Below are positions 36,399 to 44,649 of a DNA stretch of 64,000 nucleotides, piece after piece. Under the pieces are notes generated by a model, which made no database searches, was not told where the DNA came from, and saw only the letters and a list, made by a program, of their open reading frames with translations. Origin of the DNA: JBNAVY01 sp049700195 (lineage in GTDB: Bacteria > Bacillota > Thermoanaerobacteria > Thermoanaerobacterales > Thermoanaerobacteraceae); NCBI GenBank assembly GCA_049700195.1, contig JBNAVY010000005.1, positions 15,842-79,841 on the forward strand, written 5' to 3'. How positions within the stretch are numbered: position 1 is the first letter of the stretch; every line of letters begins with the position of its first letter. A program made the translations under genes and the position numbers.

Positions 36399-37289
36399 TT
36401 GAGAAAGCTTAAAAATATTGTTGAGAAAGCTAAAGGTATAAAAGGAAATTTTGCTGTTGCTGGTGCTGAAGACAGTGAAGTTCTTTTAGCATGTGATGCT
36501 GCAAATAGAGCAGGTATAAGTAAACCTGTACTGGTTGGTGAAAAAGAAAAAATAGAAGAAATTGCTAAATATTTTAATATAAACATAAGCAATTTTGATA
36601 TAATAGATGAAAAAGATGAAACGGAAAAGGCGAAAAAGGCAGTTTTATTAGTTAAAGATGGGAAAGCATCTTTTTTGATGAAAGGTCTTATACCCACAGC
36701 AACTTTACTAAAAGCTGTTCTTGATAATGAAACAGGTATAAAGGATAAAGGGTTATTAAGTCATGTAATGGTATATGAAATACCAAAATATCACAAACTG
36801 TTATTTCTTACAGATGGAGGCATGAATATTAATCCAACTCTTGAGGAAAAGGTTCAGATTTTAAATAATGCTATAAATGTAGCAGAAGCAATTGGCATAA
36901 AAAATCCTAAAACTGCTTGTCTGTCAGCAGTTGAAGTTGTAAATCCAAAAATGCCTTCTACCATAGATGCATTTAAAATAAAAGAAATGAATCAAAAAGG
37001 CGAAATAAGAGGAATAGTAGATGGACCTTTAGCTTTTGATCTGGCAATAAGTAAAGAAGCTGCTTTACACAAAGGAGTTAATAGTGAAGTAGCAGGCGAT
37101 GCAGATATATTATTAGTACCATTTATTGAAGTGGGTAATGGGATTGGTAAAAGCCTGACGTATTTTGCAGGTGCATCAAGTGCAGGAATTGTAGTAGGTG
37201 CAAAAGTCCCAATTGTTTTAGTATCAAGAGCGGATTCTCATGAAGACAAATTTAATTCAATAGCTCTTGCATGTGCTATGTCTATGTAA
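36399..37289 (+). CDS. ptb: Phosphate butyryltransferase family enzyme, copy 2
   Basis: A 296-residue phosphotransacylase, paralogous to the one at 28738. The ASFLMKGLIPTATLLKAVLD, FLTDGGMNINPTLEEKV and DGPLAFDLAISKEAALHKGV blocks are intact. Translation starts at TTG after a strong AAGGAGGTG site. It is separated from VOR by a terminator and from IOR by only 31 bases. It may therefore act on arylacetyl-CoAs made by IOR as well as on branched acyl-CoAs, passing the acyl phosphate to the kinase at 31961. Confidence 0.92.
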   Translation: MRKLKNIVEKAKGIKGNFAVAGAEDSEVLLACDAANRAGISKPVLVGEKEKIEEIAKYFNINISNFDIIDEKDETEKAKKAVLLVKDGKASFLMKGLIPTATLLKAVLDNETGIKDKGLLSHVMVYEIPKYHKLLFLTDGGMNINPTLEEKVQILNNAINVAEAIGIKNPKTACLSAVEVVNPKMPSTIDAFKIKEMNQKGEIRGIVDGPLAFDLAISKEAALHKGVNSEVAGDADILLVPFIEVGNGIGKSLTYFAGASSAGIVVGAKVPIVLVSRADSHEDKFNSIALACAMSM

Positions 37290-37320
37290 AAATTTCATCA
37301 TTAAAAGAGGGGGAAATTTG

Positions 37321-39054
37321 ATGAAGAAAATCATGATGGGAGACGAGGCTGTAGCTCGTGGCGCATATGAGTATGGAGTAACCTTTGCTTCAGCATATCC
37401 TGGTACTCCCAGTACAGAAATTTTAGAGAATATTTCAAAATATAAAGAGATATATTCTGAGTGGGCTCCAAATGAAAAAGTTGCTTTAGAAGCTGCTATA
37501 GGAGCTTCCATTGCTGGAGCAAGAAGTCTTGCAGCTATGAAACATGTTGGTCTTAATGTTGCAGCAGATCCACTTTTTACTTTTGCTTATACAGGTGTTA
37601 ATGGAGGATGTATTGTAATAACAGCTGATGACCCTGGAATGCACTCATCTCAAAATGAACAAGACAATAGGTATTATGCTAAATTTGCTAAAATTCCTAT
37701 GGTTGAACCTTCTGACAGTCAGGAATGCAAAGATTTTGTAGGTTATGCTCTTGATTTAAGTGAAAAATATGACACTCCTGTTTTATTTAGACTCACTACC
37801 AGAGTCAGCCATGGTAAAGGTGTGGTTGAATTAAAAGAAAGAAAAGACATTGAAATGAAATCGTATAAAAAAGATATATCGAAATATGTTATGGTTCCTG
37901 CAAATGCCCAAAAAAAACATATTGAAGTTGAAAAAAGGTTAAAAGTTTTAAAAGAAGAATCTGAGAGAAGTCCTTTAAATAAAATTGAATGGAAAAGTAA
38001 AGAAATAGGTATAATCACAAGTGGTATAAGTTATTTATATGTAAAAGAGATTTTTGATGATGAAGTTTCAATATTAAAACTTGGTATGACATATCCACTG
38101 CCTGAAAAGTTAATAAGGGAGTTTGCTGAGAAAGTTGATAGACTGTATGTAGTTGAAGAATTAGAACCTTACATTGAAGAATATGTAAAATCTCTAGGCA
38201 TTAATGTAATAGGTAAGGAGTTAATACCTAACATTGGGGAATTAAATCCTGGAATAATTAAAAAGGCTTTAAAAGGAGAAGAAAATGAATATATAGAATT
38301 AGATTTAAATATACCTGGAAGACCTCCAATGTTATGTGCTGGTTGTCCGCACAGAGGTGTTTTTTATGTTTTAAAACAGAAAAAGGTACCTGTACTTGGA
38401 GATATAGGGTGTTATACTTTAGGTGCAGCTCCTCCTTTAGAGGCTATAGATACATGTGTATGTATGGGAGCCAGTATTTCAGGAGCTCATGGTTTCCAGA
38501 AAGCAAATGAACATAATGGTAGGAAACAAAAGATTTTTAGCGTAATTGGCGATTCAACGTTTTTTCATTCGGGTATTACAGGTTTGATTGATATAGTTTA
38601 TAATAAAGGGAATGCTGTTCCAATTATATTGGATAATAGAATTACAGCAATGACAGGGCATCAGCAAAATCCAGGTACTGGTAAGACTTTAATGGGTGAA
38701 AATACTCAAGAAATAGACATTCCAAAACTCTGTGAAGCTATAGGAATAAAAAATATCAGAGTTGTAAATCCTTTTAATATTGAAGATGTTAAAAATGCTG
38801 TAGATGAAGCAATGACGACAGATGAAACCATGGTAATTGTAGCAAAAGGTCCTTGCGCTTTAATACCACCTAAGCCAACAGGAGAATGTAAAATTAATCA
38901 GGATAAATGTCGAAAATGTGGCGTTTGCCTTAGAATAGGCTGTCCTGCTATAAGCAAAAAAGATGGGCTTTTTAACATAGATCCTGAACAGTGTACAGGT
39001 TGTACTGTTTGTATGCAGGTATGCCCGTTTGATGCTATAGAAAAGGTGAGGTGA
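37321..39054 (+). CDS. iorA: Indolepyruvate:ferredoxin oxidoreductase, alpha subunit
   Basis: A 577-residue subunit that decarboxylates aromatic 2-oxoacids (indolepyruvate, phenylpyruvate, hydroxyphenylpyruvate) to arylacetyl-CoA. The N-terminal GDEAVARGAYEYGVTFASAY and YPGTPSTEIL are typical, a TPP-binding part follows (GDSTFFHSGITGLIDIVYN near residue 420), and the C terminus carries two ferredoxin motifs, CRKCGVCLRIGCP and CTGCTVCMQVCP. The first motif has CxxCxxCxxxxCP, a spacing seen in IorA. The start at 37321 is set by GAGGGGG; the frame runs further upstream into ptb without a site. Its stop overlaps the region of the iorB start. Confidence 0.92.
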   Translation: MKKIMMGDEAVARGAYEYGVTFASAYPGTPSTEILENISKYKEIYSEWAPNEKVALEAAIGASIAGARSLAAMKHVGLNVAADPLFTFAYTGVNGGCIVITADDPGMHSSQNEQDNRYYAKFAKIPMVEPSDSQECKDFVGYALDLSEKYDTPVLFRLTTRVSHGKGVVELKERKDIEMKSYKKDISKYVMVPANAQKKHIEVEKRLKVLKEESERSPLNKIEWKSKEIGIITSGISYLYVKEIFDDEVSILKLGMTYPLPEKLIREFAEKVDRLYVVEELEPYIEEYVKSLGINVIGKELIPNIGELNPGIIKKALKGEENEYIELDLNIPGRPPMLCAGCPHRGVFYVLKQKKVPVLGDIGCYTLGAAPPLEAIDTCVCMGASISGAHGFQKANEHNGRKQKIFSVIGDSTFFHSGITGLIDIVYNKGNAVPIILDNRITAMTGHQQNPGTGKTLMGENTQEIDIPKLCEAIGIKNIRVVNPFNIEDVKNAVDEAMTTDETMVIVAKGPCALIPPKPTGECKINQDKCRKCGVCLRIGCPAISKKDGLFNIDPEQCTGCTVCMQVCPFDAIEKVR

Positions 39055-39059
39055 TTGAT

Positions 39060-39629
39060 GTGCAGGATGTAACTAGCATATTATTAGTTGGCGTTGGTGG
39101 ACAAGGTACCATTTTAGCTAGTAAAATATTAACTGAAGGTTTATTAAATGAAGGCTATGATGTTAAAATGTCAGAAGTTCATGGGATGTCTCAAAGAGGT
39201 GGAAGTGTAAATACACAAATACGATTCGGTAAAAAGGTTTATTCACCAGTAATAGATTTAGGAAGTGCTGATATAATAGTTGCCTTTGAAAAAATGGAAG
39301 CGGGAAGATGGCTTAAATATTTAAAAAAAGAAGGTACTATGATTGTTAATACTGTTGAAATACCTTCACTAACAATACTTATAGGTAAAGAAGAATATCC
39401 AAAAGATTTAATTGAGATTCTTACAAATAAAACTAAAACGATTACTGTAGATGCTTCTAAAATTGCTGAAGAGTTAGGAAATATTAAAGCACAGAACATT
39501 GTGTTATTAGGTAAGTTGATAAAATATTTAGACCTTAGAAATATAGATTGGGAGGCAATAATAAAAGAAAATGTGCCAGAAAAATTTCTGGATTTAAACA
39601 TAAAAGCATTTAGGAAAGGGCTTGAGTAA
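39060..39629 (+). CDS. iorB: Indolepyruvate:ferredoxin oxidoreductase, beta subunit
   Basis: The 189-residue partner of IorA, homologous to gamma subunits of other 2-oxoacid oxidoreductases. ILLVGVGGQGTILASKILTEG lies near the N terminus, followed by VKMSEVHGMSQRGGSVNTQIR. Two GTG starts are possible: 39060, eight bases after GAGG and used here, or 39051, which lies inside the ribosome-binding region. Translation is probably coupled to iorA, whose stop codon is at 39052. A terminator follows, ending the fermentation block. Confidence 0.9.
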   Translation: MQDVTSILLVGVGGQGTILASKILTEGLLNEGYDVKMSEVHGMSQRGGSVNTQIRFGKKVYSPVIDLGSADIIVAFEKMEAGRWLKYLKKEGTMIVNTVEIPSLTILIGKEEYPKDLIEILTNKTKTITVDASKIAEELGNIKAQNIVLLGKLIKYLDLRNIDWEAIIKENVPEKFLDLNIKAFRKGLE

Positions 39630-39631
39630 GT

Positions 39632-39657
39632 ATAGGGGTATGCACCCCTATTTTTTT
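39632..39657 (+). terminator. Terminator after iorB
   Basis: ATAGGGGT (39632-39639) pairs with ACCCCTAT (39644-39651) and is followed by a run of T to 39657. Confidence 0.9.
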
Positions 39658-39719
39658 GACTATCATTTATAAATTGTATAAAATATAGATGAAAATAGTA
39701 AATATAGGGGATGGTTATT

Positions 39720-40319
39720 TTGATATACTATATTGTAAGAAATTTTTCTAAAATATTTTTTAAATTATTTTATTCTTTTAAAGTGGAAATTTTAAGTAAA
39801 ATACCCGAAAATTCATGTATATTTGTAGCAAACCATCAAAGCCTTCTTGATCCTCCAGTTGTTGCTGCTTCATTAAAAAGAAGATTAATATTTTTAGCTA
39901 GTACAGATTTATATAAAATACCAATTATAAGATTTATATTAATTAAAACAAATTCTATACCTATAAAAAAGAATACTGCAGATATAGAGGCTATAAAAAC
40001 AGCATTGAAAAAACTTAAAGAAGGCTATTCAATAGCCATGTTCCCTGAAGGAGGGCTATCAAAAGATGGAGAAATAAAAAAAGCATATGAAGGAGCTATG
40101 TATATTTCTTATAAAAGTAGTATTCCAATAGTACCAATCTCTATTAAAGGGACACATGATATTATGCCGTTTGGGAAATTTATTCCACGTTTGAAAGGAA
40201 AAATTTCAGTAAAAATAGGACAACCAATATATCCGGATTTAGATATAGAAATAAGGAAGGGAATTGAAAACATGCGTGATAAAGTAATGAATAGTATAAA
40301 GGAAATGTATGAGCTTTAA
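39720..40319 (+). CDS. plsC: 1-acylglycerol-3-phosphate acyltransferase
   Basis: A 199-residue membrane-associated acyltransferase that acylates lysophosphatidic acid to phosphatidic acid. The catalytic NHQSLLDPP (H-x4-D) lies near residue 39 and the substrate-binding FPEGGLSKDG near 110. The hydrophobic N-terminal segment would anchor it in the membrane. A TTG at 39720, nine bases after AGGGG, is preferred to the ATG at 39711, which touches that site. It is short for the family but includes all core motifs. It is not linked by function to its neighbours. Confidence 0.85.
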   Translation: MIYYIVRNFSKIFFKLFYSFKVEILSKIPENSCIFVANHQSLLDPPVVAASLKRRLIFLASTDLYKIPIIRFILIKTNSIPIKKNTADIEAIKTALKKLKEGYSIAMFPEGGLSKDGEIKKAYEGAMYISYKSSIPIVPISIKGTHDIMPFGKFIPRLKGKISVKIGQPIYPDLDIEIRKGIENMRDKVMNSIKEMYEL

Positions 40320-40330
40320 AATCATATAAT

Positions 40331-40369
40331 AAAAGGTGTAATTTAAAATGTAAATTGAATTATACTTTT
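40331..40369 (+). terminator. Possible terminator between plsC and glmM
   Basis: AAAGGTGTAATT (40332-40343) pairs with AATTATACTTTT (40358-40369) using two G-U pairs. It is weaker than the other terminators here. Confidence 0.35.
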
Positions 40370-40415
40370 CAGTGTGATAAAATATTATCGTATGAATTTT
40401 GAGAGGAGATATAAA

Positions 40416-41759
40416 ATGGCACGTTTATTTGGAACTGATGGGGTCAGAGGAGTTGCAAACAGTGAACTTTCTCCGCAGCTTGCTTTTGATCTAGGAAGAG
40501 CAGGAGCTTATGTTTTAACAGAAAATGCTCATAAACCTAAAATTATAGTTGGGAAAGATAGCCGCATATCAGGTGATATGCTTGAATGTGCATTATCTGC
40601 AGGTCTTACATCAGTTGGAGCAGAAGTAATAAGTGTTGGTATAATTCCAACTCCAGCTGTTGCATATTTAACAAAGCTTTATAAGGCGGACGCAGGGGTT
40701 ATGATATCTGCTTCTCATAATCCTGTAGAATACAATGGAATAAAATTTTTTAATAAAGATGGATATAAACTTCCTGATGATGTTGAAGATAAAATCGAGA
40801 AAATTATAACTGATAGATATGTTTTACCATCACCTACAGGAACAGGTATTGGATTGAGAAAAGAATACGAAAATGCACACAGAGATTATATTGAGTTCCT
40901 TAAATCTACAATAGATGTTGACTTAAAAGGATTAAAGATTGTTTTAGATTGTGCATATGGTGCAAGTAGCACTATTGCTCCAATATTGTTCAAAGAACTT
41001 GGTGCAGATGTAGTATTATATGGTGATAAGCCAGAGGGAGAAAAAATAAATGTTAATTGTGGATCAACACATCCCCAGAAATTACAAGACCTTGTGATCA
41101 AAAATAAAGCTGATGTAGGTTTTGCTTTTGATGGCGATGCAGATAGACTTATTGCTGTTGATGAGAAGGGCAATATTGTTGATGGTGATCATATAATGGC
41201 AATATGCAGTATTGATTTAAAAAGACAGAACAAATTAAAAAATAATACTGTTGTAGCTACAGTAATGAGCAATATAGGATTAGATATTGCTTTGAAAGAA
41301 AGAGATATTAATATTATAAAAACAAAAGTTGGAGATAGATATGTACTTGAAGAAATGATAAAAGGGAATTATTCTATAGGTGGTGAGCAATCCGGACATA
41401 TAATCTTTTTAGACCTTAATACAACAGGAGATGGAGAAATTACCGCTTTAATACTATCAGCTATTATAAAGAAAAGCAATAAGAAATTATCTGAGCTTGC
41501 CTTATGTATGGTAAGTTATCCTCAAGTACTTATAAATGCAAAAGTTAAGAATGAGCTTAAATATAAATATATGGAAGACCAAGATATTAAAAAAGAAATA
41601 GAAAATTTAGAGAATGAAATGAAAGAACAGGGTAGGGTGCTAATAAGGCCATCAGGGACAGAACCTCTTGTAAGAGTAATGGTTGAAGGGAAAGATCATA
41701 ATAGAATAAATCAAATGGCACAGGAATTGGCAAATCTAATAGAGAAAAAACTTGGTTAA
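40416..41759 (+). CDS. glmM: Phosphoglucosamine mutase
   Basis: A 447-residue enzyme interconverting glucosamine 6-phosphate and 1-phosphate for UDP-GlcNAc and so for peptidoglycan. The N terminus RLFGTDGVRGVAN, the phosphoserine loop ISASHNPVEYNGIKFF near residue 100, the metal site FDGDADR near 240 and the C-terminal RPSGTEPLVRVMVE are complete. The ATG at 40416 is preceded by GAGAGGAG; the frame extends upstream but without a site. It precedes glmS, which makes its substrate, and the glmS ribozyme lies in the gap. Confidence 0.95.
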   Translation: MARLFGTDGVRGVANSELSPQLAFDLGRAGAYVLTENAHKPKIIVGKDSRISGDMLECALSAGLTSVGAEVISVGIIPTPAVAYLTKLYKADAGVMISASHNPVEYNGIKFFNKDGYKLPDDVEDKIEKIITDRYVLPSPTGTGIGLRKEYENAHRDYIEFLKSTIDVDLKGLKIVLDCAYGASSTIAPILFKELGADVVLYGDKPEGEKINVNCGSTHPQKLQDLVIKNKADVGFAFDGDADRLIAVDEKGNIVDGDHIMAICSIDLKRQNKLKNNTVVATVMSNIGLDIALKERDINIIKTKVGDRYVLEEMIKGNYSIGGEQSGHIIFLDLNTTGDGEITALILSAIIKKSNKKLSELALCMVSYPQVLINAKVKNELKYKYMEDQDIKKEIENLENEMKEQGRVLIRPSGTEPLVRVMVEGKDHNRINQMAQELANLIEKKLG

Positions 41760-41796
41760 ATATTTATCTAATATAGAATTTGAAAGGGGGAATGCT

Positions 41797-41814
41797 ATGA
41801 AATATGAAAATTGA
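41797..41814 (+). other. Five-codon reading frame just before the glmS ribozyme
   Basis: ATGAAATATGAAAATTGA would encode MKYEN. It stands seven bases after a strong AAAGGGGG ribosome-binding site and ends seven bases before the ribozyme cleavage point. It may be chance, or translation here could affect RNA stability or folding. There is no evidence that the peptide matters. Confidence 0.2.
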
Positions 41815-41820
41815 ATAAAA

Positions 41821-41960
41821 AGCGCCTGAACTTAAAGACTATTTTAAGTTGACGAGGGCAGGGTTTATCGATAATTCGGCGGGTGCCCTGCGGTTTTCCT
41901 GCAACCGTTAAAAAATCGGCAAAACTACAGGTGACTGTAGCATAAATTGATTTGGGCAGG
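41821..41960 (+). ncRNA. glmS ribozyme (glucosamine 6-phosphate-activated self-cleaving riboswitch)
   Basis: Located 35 bases upstream of glmS. The core is recognisable: AGCGCCTGAACTT at the 5' end (41821 on, cleavage expected between A41821 and G41822), AAGTTGACGAGGGCAGGG, TTCGGCGGGTGCCCTGC and GCAACCGTTA, followed by the P4 hairpin CTACAGGTGACTGTAG. These match the known catalytic core in order. Glucosamine 6-phosphate acts as cofactor for self-cleavage and so lowers glmS mRNA. The 3' limit given is approximate. Confidence 0.93.
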
Positions 41961-41994
41961 TTAAATAGTAACATAATTTGAGAGGAGACTTAAA

Positions 41995-43821
41995 ATGTGT
42001 GGAATTGTAGGATATATTGGTGATAAACAGGCGACACCAATATTATTAGATGGTTTAACCAAACTAGAATATCGCGGATATGATTCTGCGGGGATTGCTA
42101 TTTTAAATAATGACAATATAGAAATAAGAAAAGCAAAAGGCAGACTAAATGTTTTAAAAGAGGCTGTAAATAATAATGGTTTGTATGGAAGTATAGGAAT
42201 TGGTCATACAAGATGGGCTACTCATGGAGAGCCTTCAGATATAAATTCTCATCCACATTTATCGAATTCCGGGATGATAGCAGTTGTTCATAACGGCATA
42301 ATTGAGAATTACCTACCACTTAAAAAATGGCTTATAGAAGAAGGCTATACTTTTAAATCTGAGACAGATACAGAAGTTATTGCAAACTTATTAGAATATT
42401 ATTATAGTGGAAACATTGTAGAAGCTGTAAAGAAAGTTTTAGACAGAATAGAAGGTTCTTATGCACTTGGAGTTTTATGTAAAGATGATCCGGAAATGAT
42501 TGTAGCAGCAAGAAAAGATGCTCCATTAATAATTGGGATAGGTAATGGTGAAAACTTTATTGCTTCAGATATACCTGCTATTTTAAAACATACAAGAAAT
42601 ATATATTTTCTTGAAGACAATGAAATAGCTATTATAAAAAAAGATAATGTAAAATTTATAGATATATTTGGAAGAAACATAACAAAAGAAATATTTGAAG
42701 TTAAATGGGATGTTGAAGCTGCTGAAAAAGGCGGATATGAGCATTTTATGATTAAAGAAATACATGAACAGCCTATTGCTATAAAAGATACTTTAAGAGG
42801 TAGAATAATAAACACTTCAGATATAGTATTGGATGATGTAAAAATATCTAAAGAAGATTTAAATAATATAGATAAGATTTTTATAGTAGCTTGTGGAACT
42901 GCCTATCATGCAGGTATTGTAGGCAAATATATCATAGAAAATATAGCGAAAATTCCTGTGGAAGTTGATGTTGCTTCAGAATTCAGGTATAGAAATCCTA
43001 TTATAGACAATAAAACTCTTACAATAGTTATAAGCCAGTCAGGTGAAACTGCTGATACTATTGCAGCTTTAAAAGAATCTAAAAAAAGAGGTTCAAGGGT
43101 AATAGCAATTACTAATGTTGTCGGAAGTTCAATTTCAAGAGAAGCTGATGATGTACTGTACACATGGGCTGGACCTGAAATTGCTGTTGCATCTACAAAA
43201 GCTTATACGACACAGCTTATTGCATTATATCTTATAGCACTGGATTTTGCAGTTAAAAAAGAAGTTATTTCTAAAACAAAAGCTGTAGAGATATGTGATG
43301 AATTAAAAAAACTTCCTGAAAAAGTTGAAACCATATTGGAAAACAAAGGAGAAATACAAAAATTAGCATCAGAGCATTACAATGTTAAAGATGTGTTTTT
43401 TATAGGTAGAGGGCTAGATTATGCTGTTGCAATGGAAGGTTCTCTAAAATTAAAAGAAATTTCATATATTCATTCCGAGGCATATCCCGCTGGTGAATTA
43501 AAGCATGGCACATTAGCTCTTGTAGAGGATGGTACACTTATAATATCCTTGGCAATGCAAAAAGATCTTTTTGAAAAAATGCTAAGCAATATAAAAGAAG
43601 TAAAAGCAAGAGGGGGATATATAGTTGCTTTTGCAGAACAGGGGAATTTACATTTAGAAGGTATAGTTGATAAAGTAATATATCTTCCAAAAACCATAAA
43701 AGAACTTACACCTGTTGTAACAGTTGTTCCACTCCAGCTTTTAGCTTATTATATGGCTGTTGAAAAAGGTTGTGATGTTGATAAACCACGCAATCTTGCA
43801 AAATCAGTAACTGTAGAGTAA
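41995..43821 (+). CDS. glmS: Glutamine--fructose-6-phosphate aminotransferase (isomerizing)
   Basis: A 608-residue two-domain enzyme that makes glucosamine 6-phosphate from fructose 6-phosphate and glutamine. Cys2 (MCGIVGYIG) is the glutaminase nucleophile after removal of the first methionine; GHTRWATHGEPSDINSHPH belongs to the glutaminase domain. Two SIS sugar-isomerase domains follow, with ISQSGETADTIAAL near residue 348 and the C-terminal KPRNLAKSVTVE-type end (here DKPRNLAKSVTVE). The length is standard. Expression is presumably set by the ribozyme upstream. Confidence 0.97.
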   Translation: MCGIVGYIGDKQATPILLDGLTKLEYRGYDSAGIAILNNDNIEIRKAKGRLNVLKEAVNNNGLYGSIGIGHTRWATHGEPSDINSHPHLSNSGMIAVVHNGIIENYLPLKKWLIEEGYTFKSETDTEVIANLLEYYYSGNIVEAVKKVLDRIEGSYALGVLCKDDPEMIVAARKDAPLIIGIGNGENFIASDIPAILKHTRNIYFLEDNEIAIIKKDNVKFIDIFGRNITKEIFEVKWDVEAAEKGGYEHFMIKEIHEQPIAIKDTLRGRIINTSDIVLDDVKISKEDLNNIDKIFIVACGTAYHAGIVGKYIIENIAKIPVEVDVASEFRYRNPIIDNKTLTIVISQSGETADTIAALKESKKRGSRVIAITNVVGSSISREADDVLYTWAGPEIAVASTKAYTTQLIALYLIALDFAVKKEVISKTKAVEICDELKKLPEKVETILENKGEIQKLASEHYNVKDVFFIGRGLDYAVAMEGSLKLKEISYIHSEAYPAGELKHGTLALVEDGTLIISLAMQKDLFEKMLSNIKEVKARGGYIVAFAEQGNLHLEGIVDKVIYLPKTIKELTPVVTVVPLQLLAYYMAVEKGCDVDKPRNLAKSVTVE

Positions 43822-43874
43822 ACTAAGTATAGAATTTTTGCTATTATACAGTTAAAACAAAGTTTGCTCAAAAT

Positions 43875-43919
43875 CCTGTAGCAGGTGCAGAAAAAATCTT
43901 CATTTGCTGCAGGTTTTTT
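43875..43919 (+). terminator. Terminator after glmS
   Basis: CCTGTAGCA (43875-43883) pairs with TGCTGCAGG (43905-43913) with one G-U pair and is followed by seven T (43913 onward). Confidence 0.82.
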
Positions 43920-44142
43920 ATTCTTTGGTATGTGAAAAGATAATTAAAATGTAAGTTTAATCGTGGTTTTACCATTATAAAGTTTAATCAGCAAAAGGTA
44001 AAAAAGGCTGTTATTATTGATAATTTAAATATAGTTTTTATATTGATTTTATCGTTTTTTAATTTTTTGTGAACAGTTTATTGCAAAACACATTTTAGTA
44101 AATATATAGAAGTAGAATTTATGAAAGGATGTGAATATTCTT
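43920..44142. other. Gene-free AT-rich stretch before the YjbQ-like gene
   Basis: No coding frame, tRNA or known riboswitch core was seen. The only candidate signal is a promoter-like TTGATA (44017-44022) and TATATT (44039-44044) 16 bases apart, pointing to the next gene. Confidence 0.4.
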
Positions 44143-44547
44143 ATGCATATATTAGAACTTAATACTATGAAAAAGCAGGAAATGATAAATATTACTGATG
44201 TTATTGAAAAATTTATTTTAGAGTCTAAAATAGAAGAAGGAATTTGTACTGTATTTGTACCACATACAACAGCAGGTGTGACAATAAATGAAAATGCTGA
44301 TCCAACTGTTGTAGAGGACATATTAAATGCATTAGATAGAATTGTTCCTGATATTAGGTTTAAACATTTAGAAGGAAATTCTGATGCACATATAAAAGCA
44401 TCTTTAATGGGTAGTTCAGTTAATCTAATTATAGAAAAAAGAAATCTGGTTTTAGGAACATGGCAGGGGGTTTATTTTTGCGAGTTTGATGGCCCTCGAA
44501 AAAGGAAATTATATGTAAGATTAGATAAATTAAAAGCCTTGGAATGA
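44143..44547 (+). CDS. YjbQ/UPF0047 family protein (secondary thiamine-phosphate synthase type)
   Basis: A 134-residue single-domain protein with the conserved family pattern VPHTTAGVTINENADPTV near residue 45, HLEGNSDAHIKASLMGSS near 82, and GTWQGVYFCEFDGPRKRKLY at the C terminus. E. coli YjbQ has weak thiamine-phosphate synthase activity, but the physiological role of the family is not settled. The ATG at 44143 is preferred over the upstream GTG at 44131, which overlaps the AAAGGATGTGA ribosome-binding site. It is monocistronic, with a terminator over its stop codon. Confidence 0.85.
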   Translation: MHILELNTMKKQEMINITDVIEKFILESKIEEGICTVFVPHTTAGVTINENADPTVVEDILNALDRIVPDIRFKHLEGNSDAHIKASLMGSSVNLIIEKRNLVLGTWQGVYFCEFDGPRKRKLYVRLDKLKALE

Positions 44548-44560
44548 GGCTTTTAATTTT
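44531..44560 (+). terminator. Terminator overlapping the end of the YjbQ-like gene
   Basis: AAAAGCCT (44532-44539) pairs with AGGCTTTT (44547-44554). The stop codon lies in the loop and a T-rich tail follows. Confidence 0.75.
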
Positions 44561-44649
44561 ATCAAAATTATATGGTATATATGGTAATATATATTAATTG
44601 ATATATATAAAATATTATAATATAATTATTATGAACAGGGGGGAGATAA

